From Lysobacter_L cavernae (lineage in GTDB: Bacteria > Pseudomonadota > Gammaproteobacteria > Xanthomonadales > Xanthomonadaceae), in the NCBI RefSeq assembly GCF_042648505.1, contig NZ_JBHRXK010000001.1, forward strand, positions 310,001-374,000: a stretch of DNA of 64,000 bases. Direction: 5' to 3'. The notes beneath the pieces were generated by a model that did not search any database, was not told where the DNA came from, and was given only the letters and a program-made list of their open reading frames with translations. This document shows, piece by piece, positions 50,581-59,814 of this stretch. The stretch's first letter is position 1. Every line of letters begins with the position of its first letter. The translations under genes and the position numbers were made by a program.

Positions 50581-51642
50581 TTACTTGCCCGGCTCGAAGA
50601 TGCCGAAGTACGCCATCAACGCGACCACACAGATCCAGGCGATGGTGAGCGGGATGAACACCTTCCAGCCCAGGCGCATGATCTGGTCATAGCGGTAACG
50701 CGGGAACGAGGCGCGGAACCAGATGAAGCAGCTGGCGAAGAAGAACACCTTGGCCAGCAGCCACCACCAGCCGTCGACTGACAGCAACGGGATACCCAGG
50801 CCGTGGAATGGACTGAGCCAGCCGCCGACGAAGAAGATCGCGGTCAGGAAGCTGATCAGGATCATGTTGGCGTATTCGGCCAGGAAGAACAGCGCGAACG
50901 CCGAACCCGAATACTCGACCATGTGGCCGGCGACGATTTCCGACTCGCCTTCCACCACGTCGAACGGCGCGCGGTTGGTTTCGGCCACGCCGGAAATGAA
51001 ATAGATGACGAACAGCGGCAGCATCGGAACCCAGAACCATTCCAGCGCGCCGGCGTTGCCGGCCTGCGCCATCACGATATCGGTGAGGTTGAGGCTGCCG
51101 GCGCCGACCATCACGCCGACCATGGCAAAACCCATGGCGATTTCGTACGAGACCACCTGCGCCGCGGCACGCATGGCGCCGAGGAATGCATACTTCGAGT
51201 TTGAGGCCCAACCGGCGAGGATGATGCCGTACACGCCCAGCGAGGTCATCGCCAGCAGGTACAACAAGCCGGCGTTGGCATTGGACAGCACGACCTGGTA
51301 GTCGAACGGCACCACGGCCCAGGCGGCGAACGCCGGCGCCAGCGCCAGCAACGGCGCAAGCTTGAACAGGAAGGGCTCGGCCTTGGCCGGCTGGATCACT
51401 TCCTTGAACAGCAGCTTGAACACGTCGGCGAAGGCCTGCAGGACGCCCATGCCGACATACATCGGCCCACGGCGCACGTGCATCCAACCGATCAGTTTGC
51501 GTTCCCAAACCACGTAGAACGCCACGGTGATGATCACCGGCATGGCGATCGCCAGGATCTTCAGCACGATCCAGGCCACGGTGCCGGCCATGCCGAACGA
51601 GAGCAGCCAGTCACGGAACGGATCGAACAGACTCATCTTCAT
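50581..51642 (-). CDS. nuoH: NADH-quinone oxidoreductase subunit H
   Basis: Eight-helix membrane subunit (353 aa) forming much of the quinone-binding cavity. Conserved: ERKLIGWMHVRRGPMYVGMGVLQAFADVFKLLFKE and the charged loop AETNRAPFDVVEGESEIVAGHMVEYSGSAFALFFLAEYANM. Overlaps the nuoG stop by 4 bp; a second ATG two codons in (51636) is possible. Confidence 0.97.
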   Translation of the reverse strand: MKMSLFDPFRDWLLSFGMAGTVAWIVLKILAIAMPVIITVAFYVVWERKLIGWMHVRRGPMYVGMGVLQAFADVFKLLFKEVIQPAKAEPFLFKLAPLLALAPAFAAWAVVPFDYQVVLSNANAGLLYLLAMTSLGVYGIILAGWASNSKYAFLGAMRAAAQVVSYEIAMGFAMVGVMVGAGSLNLTDIVMAQAGNAGALEWFWVPMLPLFVIYFISGVAETNRAPFDVVEGESEIVAGHMVEYSGSAFALFFLAEYANMILISFLTAIFFVGGWLSPFHGLGIPLLSVDGWWWLLAKVFFFASCFIWFRASFPRYRYDQIMRLGWKVFIPLTIAWICVVALMAYFGIFEPGK

Positions 51643-53885
51643 GCCCTCCCCGCTTGAACGCGGCCCGCGCCGAGCGGCGCCGTCGCGCCGTGCCCGCTTT
51701 CGATCCAGGCGGTGCCGCGCGCGACTTTGTCGCTGGTGGCGACCGGCAAGATCGCGGTGCCGGCATCGGCCACGAACTTGCCGACCACGCCCTCGGCCAG
51801 GCCGAGCGTCCGGGCATCGTGTGGATGCAGCACGACACGTGGTTCGATATTCAACGGATGCGCCTGCAATGCAGCAGCACGGCGAACCACCGCATCGCTG
51901 CGGTAGATGGCGGTGCTGACGGCCAGCTCCAATCCTGCTTCCGCCATCTGCACGGGCTTGCCGGCAACCGGCTTGATCTCGCGCATCTGCAGGTTCGAAC
52001 GCAGGCCCGCCAGGTCGGTGAACTCGAAACCTCTGGCACCGATCTCGCCACCGAGCGCACGCAGCACGCGCCAGCCAGCACGCGCCTGACCCGGCAGCTT
52101 GCCGCCGGCAACGGTGGATTGCTGGCGGCCGTCGAGGTTGGTCAAGGTCGCGTCGATTTCAGGCAGCAGGCCAATCGGCAGGATCACGTCGGCCACGGCA
52201 CGGGTCGAGCGGCAGGCGAAGTGGCTGAACGCCACGACCTGCGCGCCACCCAGCGCCTTCAGCGCCGTCGCGGTGTCGGCAAAGTCCAGGCCCGGTTCGA
52301 TGCCGTAGAGGAGGTAAGCCGTGCGCGCGTCGGCCAGCATCGCCTTGGCATCGCGCGACGTCGGCAGCACGCCGTAGTCGGCCAGACCGACCGTATTGGC
52401 GCCTTGCGGGATGCGGTTCAGCGCCGCGCCGGTGGCGGCGGCGAAATTAGCCGTGGCCTGACGGATCGCGGCGGCATGCGCACCGTTCTCGGCCAGTGCA
52501 CCGACGATCACCACCGCACGCGAGCCGGTCTTGGCGGTCTCGATCAACGCGTTGTCGGCCAGGGCGGCCGCAAGCTGAGACGGCGCAACGATGTGCTTGC
52601 CGGCGATATCGAAGGTGAAATCGAAATCGACCGGATTGACCACGTGCACCTTGGCGCCACGGGTCCAGGCCTTGCGCACGCGCTGGTGCACCAGCGGCAA
52701 CTCATGGCGCAGGTTGGAGCCGACAATGACGACGACATCGGCGTCGGCGATATCGGTCACCGGCATCGCGAAGGTCTCGGCGACGGCGGCATCGCTGAGG
52801 TCATGTTGCGAGAGGCGGTGATCGAGGTTGCCGGTGCCCAGGGCTTCGGCCAGGCGCGCCAGCAGCGCACCCTCCTCGTTCGATGTCGCCGGGTGCGCGA
52901 GGATGCCAAGCTGGTCGGCGCCGTTGTCGCGCAGGATCCTCGCGGCCTTGGCCAGCGCTTCTTCCCACGAGGCCTCACGCCACTCGCTGGTTCCTTCCGA
53001 ATTTGTTTCCTTGACCAACGGCACGGTCGCGCGGTCCTGCGCATACAGGCCCTGGTGCGCGTAACGGTCGCGGTCCGAGAGCCAGCACTCGTTCACCGCT
53101 TCGTTGTCGCGCGGCACGCTGCGGAGCACTTCACCCCGGCGCACGTGGTGGAACAGGTTGCTGCCGAGCGCGTCGTGGTAACCGAGCGACTCGCGCGCGA
53201 TCAATTCCCACGGCCGCGCCTTGAACTGGAACACCTTGTTGGTCAGCGCGCCGACCGGGCACACGTCGATGACGTTGCCGGACAGCTCGGTTGTCAGCGG
53301 CTTGCCGTCGAAGGTGCCGATCTGCAGGTTCTCGCCGCGGTACATGCCGCCCAGCTCATAGGTGCCGGCGACTTCCGCGGTGAAGCGCACGCAGCGCGTG
53401 CACTGGATGCAGCGGGTCATCTCGGTGGCGACCAGCGGCCCCATGTCCTCGTCCGGCACCACGCGCTTGCGCTCGGCGAAACGACTGACCGAACGGCCGT
53501 AGCCCAGCGACAGGTCCTGCAGCTCGCACTCGCCACCCTGATCGCAGATCGGGCAATCGAGCGGATGGTTGATCAGCAGAAACTCCATCACGTTGCGCTG
53601 CGACTTCAATGCCTTGTCGCTGCGTGTGGTGACCTTCATGCCATCCATCACCGGCGTGGCGCAGGCCGGTGCCGGCTTCGGCATCTTCTCGACTTCGACC
53701 AGGCACATGCGGCAGTTGGCCGCGATCGACAGCTTGTCGTGGTAGCAGAAACGCGGGATCGCGATGCCGGCCTTGTCGGCCGCCTGGATGATCATCGAGC
53801 CCTTGGGCGCAGCCATCTCGACACCGTCGATGAAGACGGTGACGTGGTCCGGCGGCAGGCTCGGGTTGACTGGCTGTGCGCTCAT
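51639..53885 (-). CDS. nuoG: NADH-quinone oxidoreductase subunit G
   Basis: Electron-relay subunit of the N module (748 aa). It contains an N-terminal [2Fe-2S] ferredoxin domain (RFCYHDKLSIAANCRMCLVEVE...CATPV), the His-Cys3 N5 site (HPLDCPICDQGGECELQD), an [4Fe-4S] site (TRCIQCTRCVRF...DVCPVGALT) and a molybdopterin-oxidoreductase-like domain without cofactor. GGGAG precedes the start. A 109-bp gap with an inverted 7-bp array separates it from nuoF. Confidence 0.96.
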   Translation of the reverse strand: MSAQPVNPSLPPDHVTVFIDGVEMAAPKGSMIIQAADKAGIAIPRFCYHDKLSIAANCRMCLVEVEKMPKPAPACATPVMDGMKVTTRSDKALKSQRNVMEFLLINHPLDCPICDQGGECELQDLSLGYGRSVSRFAERKRVVPDEDMGPLVATEMTRCIQCTRCVRFTAEVAGTYELGGMYRGENLQIGTFDGKPLTTELSGNVIDVCPVGALTNKVFQFKARPWELIARESLGYHDALGSNLFHHVRRGEVLRSVPRDNEAVNECWLSDRDRYAHQGLYAQDRATVPLVKETNSEGTSEWREASWEEALAKAARILRDNGADQLGILAHPATSNEEGALLARLAEALGTGNLDHRLSQHDLSDAAVAETFAMPVTDIADADVVVIVGSNLRHELPLVHQRVRKAWTRGAKVHVVNPVDFDFTFDIAGKHIVAPSQLAAALADNALIETAKTGSRAVVIVGALAENGAHAAAIRQATANFAAATGAALNRIPQGANTVGLADYGVLPTSRDAKAMLADARTAYLLYGIEPGLDFADTATALKALGGAQVVAFSHFACRSTRAVADVILPIGLLPEIDATLTNLDGRQQSTVAGGKLPGQARAGWRVLRALGGEIGARGFEFTDLAGLRSNLQMREIKPVAGKPVQMAEAGLELAVSTAIYRSDAVVRRAAALQAHPLNIEPRVVLHPHDARTLGLAEGVVGKFVADAGTAILPVATSDKVARGTAWIESGHGATAPLGAGRVQAGRA

Positions 53886-53906
53886 GCGGCGGCTCCCTGC
53901 GGGAGC

Positions 53907-53988
53907 GTGATTGGTGATTGGTGATTGGTGATTCGCAAAGGCTTCGCTCTGCGCTTCATCGAATCACGAATCACGAATGACGAATCAC
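53907..53988. repeat. Inverted 7-bp arrays between nuoF and nuoG
   Basis: Left arm: four GTGATTG/GTGATTC units in tandem (53907-53934). Right arm: four CGAATCA/CGAATGA units plus CG (53960-53988), the inverted complement. A 25-nt loop lies between. The element fills the gap between the nuoF stop (53995) and the nuoG start and would fold into a stem of nearly 30 bp. A second copy lies at 55912-56020. Confidence 0.93.
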
Positions 53989-53994
53989 GGAACT

Positions 53995-55365
53995 TCATGC
54001 GACCACCTTCTCGACCACGGTGCCGGCGCGCTGGTCGTCGACCAGGAAACGCTTGTTCACGATCGCGTACTCGAACTCGTTCCAGTAGTGGCGCAGGAAA
54101 CCCTGCACCGGCCACGCCGCGGCCTCGCCAAAGGCGCAGATGGTGTGACCTTCGATCTGGCCGGCGGCGGCGCGCAGCATCTGCAGGTCTTCCAGCGTGG
54201 CCTGCTTGTCGACGATGCGCGTGAGCATGCGGTACATCCAGCCGGTGCCTTCACGGCACGGCGTGCACTGGCCACAGCTTTCCTTGAAGTAGAAGCGAGC
54301 GATGCGCTGGCAGGCACGCACCATGCAGGTGGTCTCGTCCATGACGATGACCGCGCCCGAGCCGAGGCCGGAGCCGGCCTTCTGGATCGAGTCGTAGTCC
54401 ATCGTCAGCGACATCATCGTTTCGCCCGGCAGCACCGGCATCGACGAGCCACCCGGAATCACCGCCTTGATACTGGCACCGTTGCGCATGCCGCCAGCCA
54501 ACTGCAGCAGCTCGGCAAACGGGGTACCGAGGCGGATCTCGTAGTTGCCTGGCCGGGCAACATGGCCCGATACCGAGAAGATCTTTGGCCCGCCGTTGTT
54601 GGGCTTGCCGAGGTTGAGAAACCATTCGGCGCCGTTGCGGATGATCGCCGGCACCGAAGCGTAGGTCTCGGTGTTGTTGATCGTGGTCGGCTTGCCGAAC
54701 AGGCCGAAATTGGCCGGGAACGGCGGCTTGTAGCGCGGCTGGCCCTTCTTGCCTTCCAGCGATTCCATCAATGCGGTTTCTTCGCCGCAGATGTAGGCAC
54801 CGGCGCCGAGCGCGGCATGGATGTCGATGTCGACGCCGCTGCCCTGCACGTTCTTGCCGAGCCAGCCGTGTTCATAGGCTTCCTTCAGCGCCTGCTCGAA
54901 ATGTTCGAACGGCTCGTGATGGAACTCACCGCGCAGGTAGTTGTAGGCCACGGTCGAACCGGTCGCGTAACAGGCGATCGCCATGCCCTCGACCACCGCA
55001 TGCGGGTTGTAGCGCAGGATGTCACGGTCCTTGGCGGTGCCCGGCTCGGATTCGTCCGAGTTGCACAGGATGTACTTCTGGGTGCCGCTGCCCTTGGGCA
55101 TGAAGCTCCACTTCAGGCCGGTCGGGAAGCCCGCGCCGCCGCGACCGCGCAGGCCCGAGCCCTTGACCATATCGACCACGGCCGCCGGCTCGATCTTCTC
55201 GGCCAGGATCTTGCGCAGCGCCGCGTAACCACCGGTCTTGAGGTAGTTCTCGTACGACCACGGCGTGTCGTAGTGCAGCGTCGTGTAGACGACCTGGTGC
55301 TCCTGCGGGACCGGGCCAACCGGGCCGTAGCCCTTGGAATAATCGTGATGCTCGTGGTGCGCCAT
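53995..55365 (-). CDS. nuoF: NADH-quinone oxidoreductase subunit F
   Basis: NADH- and FMN-binding subunit (456 aa) where NADH is oxidised. Motifs: GLRGRGGAGFPTGLKWSFMPK (NADH/FMN loop), YICGEETALMESLEG, and the N3 [4Fe-4S] ligands SCGQCTPCREGTGW with the distal Cys in GHTICAFGEAAAWP. ATG 55365 starts the family-conserved part; the open frame continues upstream into nuoE. Confidence 0.97.
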   Translation of the reverse strand: MAHHEHHDYSKGYGPVGPVPQEHQVVYTTLHYDTPWSYENYLKTGGYAALRKILAEKIEPAAVVDMVKGSGLRGRGGAGFPTGLKWSFMPKGSGTQKYILCNSDESEPGTAKDRDILRYNPHAVVEGMAIACYATGSTVAYNYLRGEFHHEPFEHFEQALKEAYEHGWLGKNVQGSGVDIDIHAALGAGAYICGEETALMESLEGKKGQPRYKPPFPANFGLFGKPTTINNTETYASVPAIIRNGAEWFLNLGKPNNGGPKIFSVSGHVARPGNYEIRLGTPFAELLQLAGGMRNGASIKAVIPGGSSMPVLPGETMMSLTMDYDSIQKAGSGLGSGAVIVMDETTCMVRACQRIARFYFKESCGQCTPCREGTGWMYRMLTRIVDKQATLEDLQMLRAAAGQIEGHTICAFGEAAAWPVQGFLRHYWNEFEYAIVNKRFLVDDQRAGTVVEKVVA

Positions 55366-55376
55366 CTGGGCCTGCC

Positions 55377-55904
55377 TCACTTCAACCCGTCGAGGATCTC
55401 GTCCACCTTGGCGGTGTCGAGGTTCTCGAGGTAATGACCGTTGACCACGACCACCGGCGCGCCGCAGCACGCGGCCAGGCATTCTTCCTCACGCTTGAGG
55501 AAGATGCGGCCGTCGACGGTGGACTCACCAAGCTTGCAGCCGAGCTTCTGCTCGGCATGCGCGACCAGGTCTTCGGCACCGTTGAGCCAGCAGCTGATGT
55601 TGGTGCAGAAAGCGACGTTGTTGCGGCCGACCTTCTGCGTCTCGAACATCGAATAGAAGCTGGCAACCTCGTAGGCCCACACCGGCGGCAGGCTCAAGTA
55701 CTTGGCCACGGCCGCGATCAGCTCGTCGCTGAGCCAACCACCGTTCTGCTCCTGCGCGGCGTGCAGGCCCTGCAGCACGGCCGAGCGCTTGCGGTCCGGC
55801 GGGAACTTGCCCAGCCAGTGGTCGATGTGCGCACGGGTCTTGTCGGACAGCGCGACCAACGGGTCGACGTGCTGACAGGCCTCGAAATTTCCGGTCGCTT
55901 TCAT
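55377..55904 (-). CDS. nuoE: NADH-quinone oxidoreductase subunit E
   Basis: 24-kDa subunit (175 aa) with the thioredoxin-like [2Fe-2S] domain: CTNISCWLNGAEDL and CLAACCGAPVVVVNGHY provide the four Cys ligands of N1a. The N-terminal helical part (SAVLQGLHAAQEQNGGWL) contacts NuoF. The ATG at 55904 is preceded by GGGAGC... on the other side by the inverted array region, so it marks a clear start. nuoF follows after 11 bp. Confidence 0.96.
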   Translation of the reverse strand: MKATGNFEACQHVDPLVALSDKTRAHIDHWLGKFPPDRKRSAVLQGLHAAQEQNGGWLSDELIAAVAKYLSLPPVWAYEVASFYSMFETQKVGRNNVAFCTNISCWLNGAEDLVAHAEQKLGCKLGESTVDGRIFLKREEECLAACCGAPVVVVNGHYLENLDTAKVDEILDGLK

Positions 55905-55911
55905 GGGAGCT

Positions 55912-56020
55912 GTGATTCGTGATTCGTGATTCGTGATTGGGAAAGGCGGGATGCGGTTCGCGTGCACACCGGCGCGGCTACGCGCCTGTACGAATCACGA
56001 ATCACGAATCCCGAATCACG
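55912..56020. repeat. Inverted 7-bp arrays between nuoD and nuoE
   Basis: Left arm: GTGATTC three times and GTGATTG once (55912-55939). Right arm: CGAATCA, CGAATCA, CGAATCC, CGAATCA plus CG (55991-56020). The loop is about 50 nt and itself GC-rich. Same unit and layout as at 53907-53988. It occupies the nuoD-nuoE gap and begins 7 bp from the nuoE ATG. Confidence 0.93.
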
Positions 56021-56025
56021 GCCGT

Positions 56026-57315
56026 TCATCGGTCGATCTCGCCGAACACGACGTCATAGGTACCGATCATCGCCACCACGTCAGCCAGCATGTGGCCCTT
56101 CACGATCGCGTCCATCGACGACAGATGGGCAAAGCCCGGTGCGCGCAGCTTCACGCGGAACGGCTTGTTGGCGCCGTCGGACACCAGGTAGCAGCCGAAC
56201 TCGCCCTTGGGCGCCTCGACCGCGGCGTAGGTCTCGCCGGCCGGCACGCAGTAGCCTTCCGAGAACAGCTTGAAGTGATGGATCAACGCTTCCATGTCGT
56301 CCTTCATCTCCTCGCGGGAGGGAGGTGAGACCTTGAAGTTATCGACGATCACCGGGCCTGGATTGGCCTTCAGCCATTTCACGCACTGCTTGACGATGCG
56401 ATTGGATTCGCGCATCTCGGCCACGCGCACCAGATAGCGGTCGTAGCAATCGCCATTGACGCCGATCGGGATGTCGAAATCGACCGCGTCATACTTGGCG
56501 TAAGGCTGCTTCTTGCGCAAGTCCCAGGCGATGCCCGAGCCACGCACCATCGGGCCGGTCATGCCCAAGGCCAGCGCCTGCTCCGGCGACACCACGCCGA
56601 TGCCGACTGTGCGCTGCTTCCAGATGCGGTTGTTGGTCAGCAGCGTCTCGTATTCGTCGACGCGCTTGGGGAAGTCGTTGGTGAACGCTTCCAGGTAATC
56701 CAGCAGCGAGCCTTCGCGCCACTCGTTGAAGCGCTTGAGGCTGCCACCCTTGCGCCAGGGCGACTCCTTGTACCTCGGCATGCGCTCAGGCAGGTCGCGG
56801 TAGACGCCGCCCGGACGGTAATAAGTCGCGTGCATGCGCGCGCCGGAGACCGCCTCGTAGCAGTCCATCAGCTCTTCACGCTCGCGGAACGCATACAGGA
56901 ACACCGCCATCGCGCCCAGGTCGAGCGCATTGGAACCGACCCACATCAGGTGGTTCAGGATGCGGGTGATCTCGTCGAACATCGTGCGGATGTACTGCGC
57001 GCGCTCCGGCGCCTCGATGCCCATCAGGGTCTCGATCGCGCGCACGTAGGCGTGCTCGTTGCACATCATCGACACGTAGTCGAGGCGATCCATGTAGCCG
57101 ATCGACTGGTTGAACGGCTTGGACTCGGCCAGCTTCTCGGTACCGCGGTGCAACAGCCCGATGTGCGGGTCGGCACGCTGCACGACTTCGCCGTCCATCT
57201 CGAGGATGAGGCGCAGCACGCCGTGTGCGGCCGGATGCTGCGGGCCAAAGTTCAGCGTGTAGTTGCGGATCTCGGCGTTGTGGAGACCCGAGGTGCTGGA
57301 TGCAGGCACGTTCAC
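56026..57315 (-). CDS. nuoD: NADH-quinone oxidoreductase subunit D
   Basis: 49-kDa subunit (429 aa), related to NiFe-hydrogenase large subunits but without metal Cys. It lines the quinone site: NFGPQHPAAHGVLRL near the N-terminus contains the conserved His, and FDEITRILNHLMWVG and GYMDRLDYVSMMCNE follow. Overlaps the nuoC stop by 4 bp. Confidence 0.97.
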   Translation of the reverse strand: MNVPASSTSGLHNAEIRNYTLNFGPQHPAAHGVLRLILEMDGEVVQRADPHIGLLHRGTEKLAESKPFNQSIGYMDRLDYVSMMCNEHAYVRAIETLMGIEAPERAQYIRTMFDEITRILNHLMWVGSNALDLGAMAVFLYAFREREELMDCYEAVSGARMHATYYRPGGVYRDLPERMPRYKESPWRKGGSLKRFNEWREGSLLDYLEAFTNDFPKRVDEYETLLTNNRIWKQRTVGIGVVSPEQALALGMTGPMVRGSGIAWDLRKKQPYAKYDAVDFDIPIGVNGDCYDRYLVRVAEMRESNRIVKQCVKWLKANPGPVIVDNFKVSPPSREEMKDDMEALIHHFKLFSEGYCVPAGETYAAVEAPKGEFGCYLVSDGANKPFRVKLRAPGFAHLSSMDAIVKGHMLADVVAMIGTYDVVFGEIDR

Positions 57316-58055
57316 TTCTTCACCTCCGCGCTCTGCGCGGCCTCGCCCTGTGCGGTCTGGTAGCGCGCGTCGTCACGGATGACGCGCGGCACGCCGACAC
57401 GCGGCTCGATCGAGACCGGCTCGTAGACCACGCGCTTCTTGTCAGCGTCATAACGCACTTCGACGTTGCCGATCAGCGGGAAATCCTTGCGGAACGGATG
57501 GCCGACGAAACCGTAGTCGGTCAGGATGCGGCGCAGGTCCGGGTGCCCCTCGAAGACAATGCCGAACAGGTCGAACGCCTCGCGCTCGAACCAGTCCGAA
57601 CCCGGCCACACCGACGTCAGCGAGGCTACCACCGGCAGGTCGTCGCTCTCGGCGAAGGTGCGCAGGCGCACGCGGCGGTTGTGCTGGTACGACAGCAAGT
57701 GCGCGACCGCAGCAAAGCGACGCTCCGGGGTGGCTGCCACGCCGTTGGGCTGTTCACCCCAGACGAAGCGGCCGGCACTCTTGCCTTCAACGCCGCGGGA
57801 GAAACCTTCCGAGGACACGTCGGTGTCCCATTCGTCGCTGCCGTAGCTGAGGTAGTCGACACCACTGACGTCGACCAGCTGCTCGAAACCGAACTCGTCG
57901 CGCAATGCCTGCGCGACGGCCAGCCACTGGCCCGGCGCGACCTCGAGGGTCACCTCGCCACGCGGCTCGGCCACGACGGCGAGGGCATCCTCGAAGCGAG
58001 CGACCAGGAGATCGGCGAACTGCTGTGCGGTCATGCTGTGCGAAAGCGCGACCAT
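57312..58055 (-). CDS. nuoC: NADH-quinone oxidoreductase subunit C
   Basis: 30-kDa subunit of the connecting module (247 aa from ATG 58055). Family signature: [41 protein letters not shown]-like block near residue 150-190, here [22 protein letters not shown]. It is not fused to NuoD. Another ATG at 58034 would shorten it by seven residues. Starts next to the nuoB stop. Confidence 0.95.
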   Translation of the reverse strand: [247 protein letters not shown]

Positions 58056-58056
58056 G

Positions 58057-58629
58057 TCAGCGCACGCCCTGGATGTTTTCGCCGAAGTTGGTGCCGCGGC
58101 GGATCTTCTTCTGCAGCTGCAGGATGCCGTAGACCAGCGCTTCGGCGGTCGGCGGGCAACCCGGCACGTAGACGTCGACCGGCACGATGCGGTCGCAGCC
58201 GCGCACCACCGCGTATGAATAGTGGTAGTAGCCGCCGCCATTGGCGCAGCTGCCCATCGAGATCACCCACTTCGGGTCGGGCATCTGGTCGTAGACCTTG
58301 CGCAGCGCCGGGGCCATCTTGTTGACCAGGGTGCCGGCCACAATCATCACGTCCGACTGGCGCGGCGACGGGCGGAACACCACGCCGTAACGGTCCAGGT
58401 CCAGGCGCGAGGCGCCGGCGTGCATCATCTCGACCGCGCAGCAGGCCAGACCGAAGGTCATCGGCCACATCGAGCCGGTGCGCGCCCAGTTCCACAGCGC
58501 GTCCATGCTGGTGGTGACGAAGCCCTGCTGCAGCAGCGGGTTGTCGCCTTCCGGGCGCAGGATGTCGTCCAGCCGTCCTTCCGGCAGCGGGTTGTGCATC
58601 AAGCCAGAAACGCTCTGGATCACTCCCAT
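58057..58629 (-). CDS. nuoB: NADH-quinone oxidoreductase subunit B
   Basis: PSST-like subunit (190 aa) holding the terminal [4Fe-4S] cluster N2: FGLACCAVEMMH, the Cys in SMGSCANGGG, and VPGCPPTAEALVYG. It passes electrons to quinone with NuoD. The ATG at 58629 lies within the last codons of nuoA (10-bp overlap), a common arrangement; an upstream frame start is not needed. Confidence 0.97.
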   Translation of the reverse strand: MGVIQSVSGLMHNPLPEGRLDDILRPEGDNPLLQQGFVTTSMDALWNWARTGSMWPMTFGLACCAVEMMHAGASRLDLDRYGVVFRPSPRQSDVMIVAGTLVNKMAPALRKVYDQMPDPKWVISMGSCANGGGYYHYSYAVVRGCDRIVPVDVYVPGCPPTAEALVYGILQLQKKIRRGTNFGENIQGVR

Positions 58630-58976
58630 TCGAGCGCTCCCTTCTTCCAAACGTAGACGAAGCCGAGCAAGAGCATGCCGGCGAAGATGCCCATTTCGAT
58701 CAGGCCGACGACACCGAGTTCGCGGAACACGGTGGCCCAGGGCACGATGAAGATGATTTCCAGATCGAAAATGATGAACTGGATGGCGATGAGGTAGTAG
58801 CGCACGTCGAACTGCATGCGCGCATCATCGAAGGCCTCGAAGCCGCATTCGTACGGGGACAGTTTCTCGAGGCTCGGACGCTGGGGGCCGAGCACCTTGC
58901 CCACCACCAGCAGGGCGACGCCGATACCGCTGGCGACGATCAGGAACAGCAGGGTCGGCAGGTATTCGGCCAGCAC
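58620..58976 (-). CDS. nuoA: NADH-quinone oxidoreductase subunit A
   Basis: Three-helix membrane subunit (118 aa). The loop SPYECGFEAFDDARMQFDVRYYLIAIQFIIFDLEIIFIVPWA includes the conserved Cys and acidic residues next to the quinone cavity. The GTG start codes MLAEYLPTLLF. First gene of the nuo operon; 157 bp upstream lies tRNA-Leu(GAG). Confidence 0.96.
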   Translation of the reverse strand: MLAEYLPTLLFLIVASGIGVALLVVGKVLGPQRPSLEKLSPYECGFEAFDDARMQFDVRYYLIAIQFIIFDLEIIFIVPWATVFRELGVVGLIEMGIFAGMLLLGFVYVWKKGALEWE

Positions 58977-59133
58977 TCGATGTTCTCTCGGCTTCGTTTA
59001 GCTACTTGGCCGCGGTGAAGCGACCTTGGCTCGGCGCGTACGCCTGGTAATCCCCGCGCGAGTAACGGCCCGCCGTGCGTGCCGCACCTGCGTCGGTGGT
59101 GCTCATTGCTGCATAAAGTACGTGTTGTCGGTG

Positions 59134-59218
59134 TGGTGCCCAAGGGGGGACTCGAACCCCCACGACCTAAGTCGCTACCACCTCAAGGTAGTGCGTCTAC
59201 CAATTCCGCCACCTGGGC
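59134..59218 (-). tRNA. tRNA-Leu(GAG)
   Basis: A complete 85-nt class II tRNA with CCA. The acceptor GCCCAGG pairs with the 3' CTTGGGC arm (one G-T pair). The anticodon arm CTACC-TTGAGGT-GGTAG gives anticodon GAG (reads CUC/CUU). T arm GGGGG-TTCGAGT-CCCCC. It lies between secG and nuoA, the customary place in xanthomonads. Confidence 0.97.
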
Positions 59219-59335
59219 AATCAAACCGGGTCTTCCTGACACGATCGCGCCGCTAAGGCTGGGATCGTTTTCGGTCATCACTGACCGCACCCAGCGCTCC
59301 ATGCCGGGCCATCGAAGCTATGGTACCGCGCCGAC

Positions 59336-59755
59336 TCAGCCGCCCGGAGCAGGCTCAGGCTTTGCAGGTTCGGGCTGTTGCGTAGCAGCCGGCGCCGGGG
59401 CCTGCGGCACGCTGGAAGCCGGGGCTGCCGGAACAGCAGCGTTGCCGTCCTGCGGCTTGGCCGGTGCCGCCGGAACCTGCGCCATGACGCCGCGATCCAC
59501 GGCGGCAGGCGCATTGTCGCCGGCCCTGCGGGTCGCCTGCCAGGCCATGAACAGACTGATCGCGAAAAATGCGACCGCCAGCCACTTGGTAGCCTTCGAC
59601 AGGAAGTTGGACGAGCCGCGCGCACCGAACACCGTCGCCGAGGCGCCGCCGCCGAAGCCGGAACCGGCCTGCGCGCCCGCGCCACGCTGCATCAGGATCA
59701 GCGCAATCATCGCGATCGCGATCAGCACATAGATGACGTTGAGGAACAACAGCAT
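59336..59755 (-). CDS. secG: Preprotein translocase subunit SecG
   Basis: Small subunit of the SecYEG channel (139 aa). Two membrane helices (residues 3-20 and 55-75) flank the conserved cytosolic loop MQRGAGAQAGSGFGGGASATVFGARGSSNFLSKAT. An unusually long Pro/Ala/Gln tail (about 60 residues) follows the second helix. tpiA is 59 bp upstream, the classical tpiA-secG pair. Confidence 0.94.
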   Translation of the reverse strand: MLLFLNVIYVLIAIAMIALILMQRGAGAQAGSGFGGGASATVFGARGSSNFLSKATKWLAVAFFAISLFMAWQATRRAGDNAPAAVDRGVMAQVPAAPAKPQDGNAAVPAAPASSVPQAPAPAATQQPEPAKPEPAPGG

Positions 59756-59814
59756 CGTGGAATTCTGCTCAGGTTAGCTCGGTTATGACGGGCGCCGGCG
59801 CGAGCCGGAGTCCG

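Noticed and set aside
53907..56020. Rho-independent terminators inside the nuo operon
   Set aside because: No T-run follows the hairpins, and the operon must continue to make a whole complex; they are repeats rather than simple terminators.
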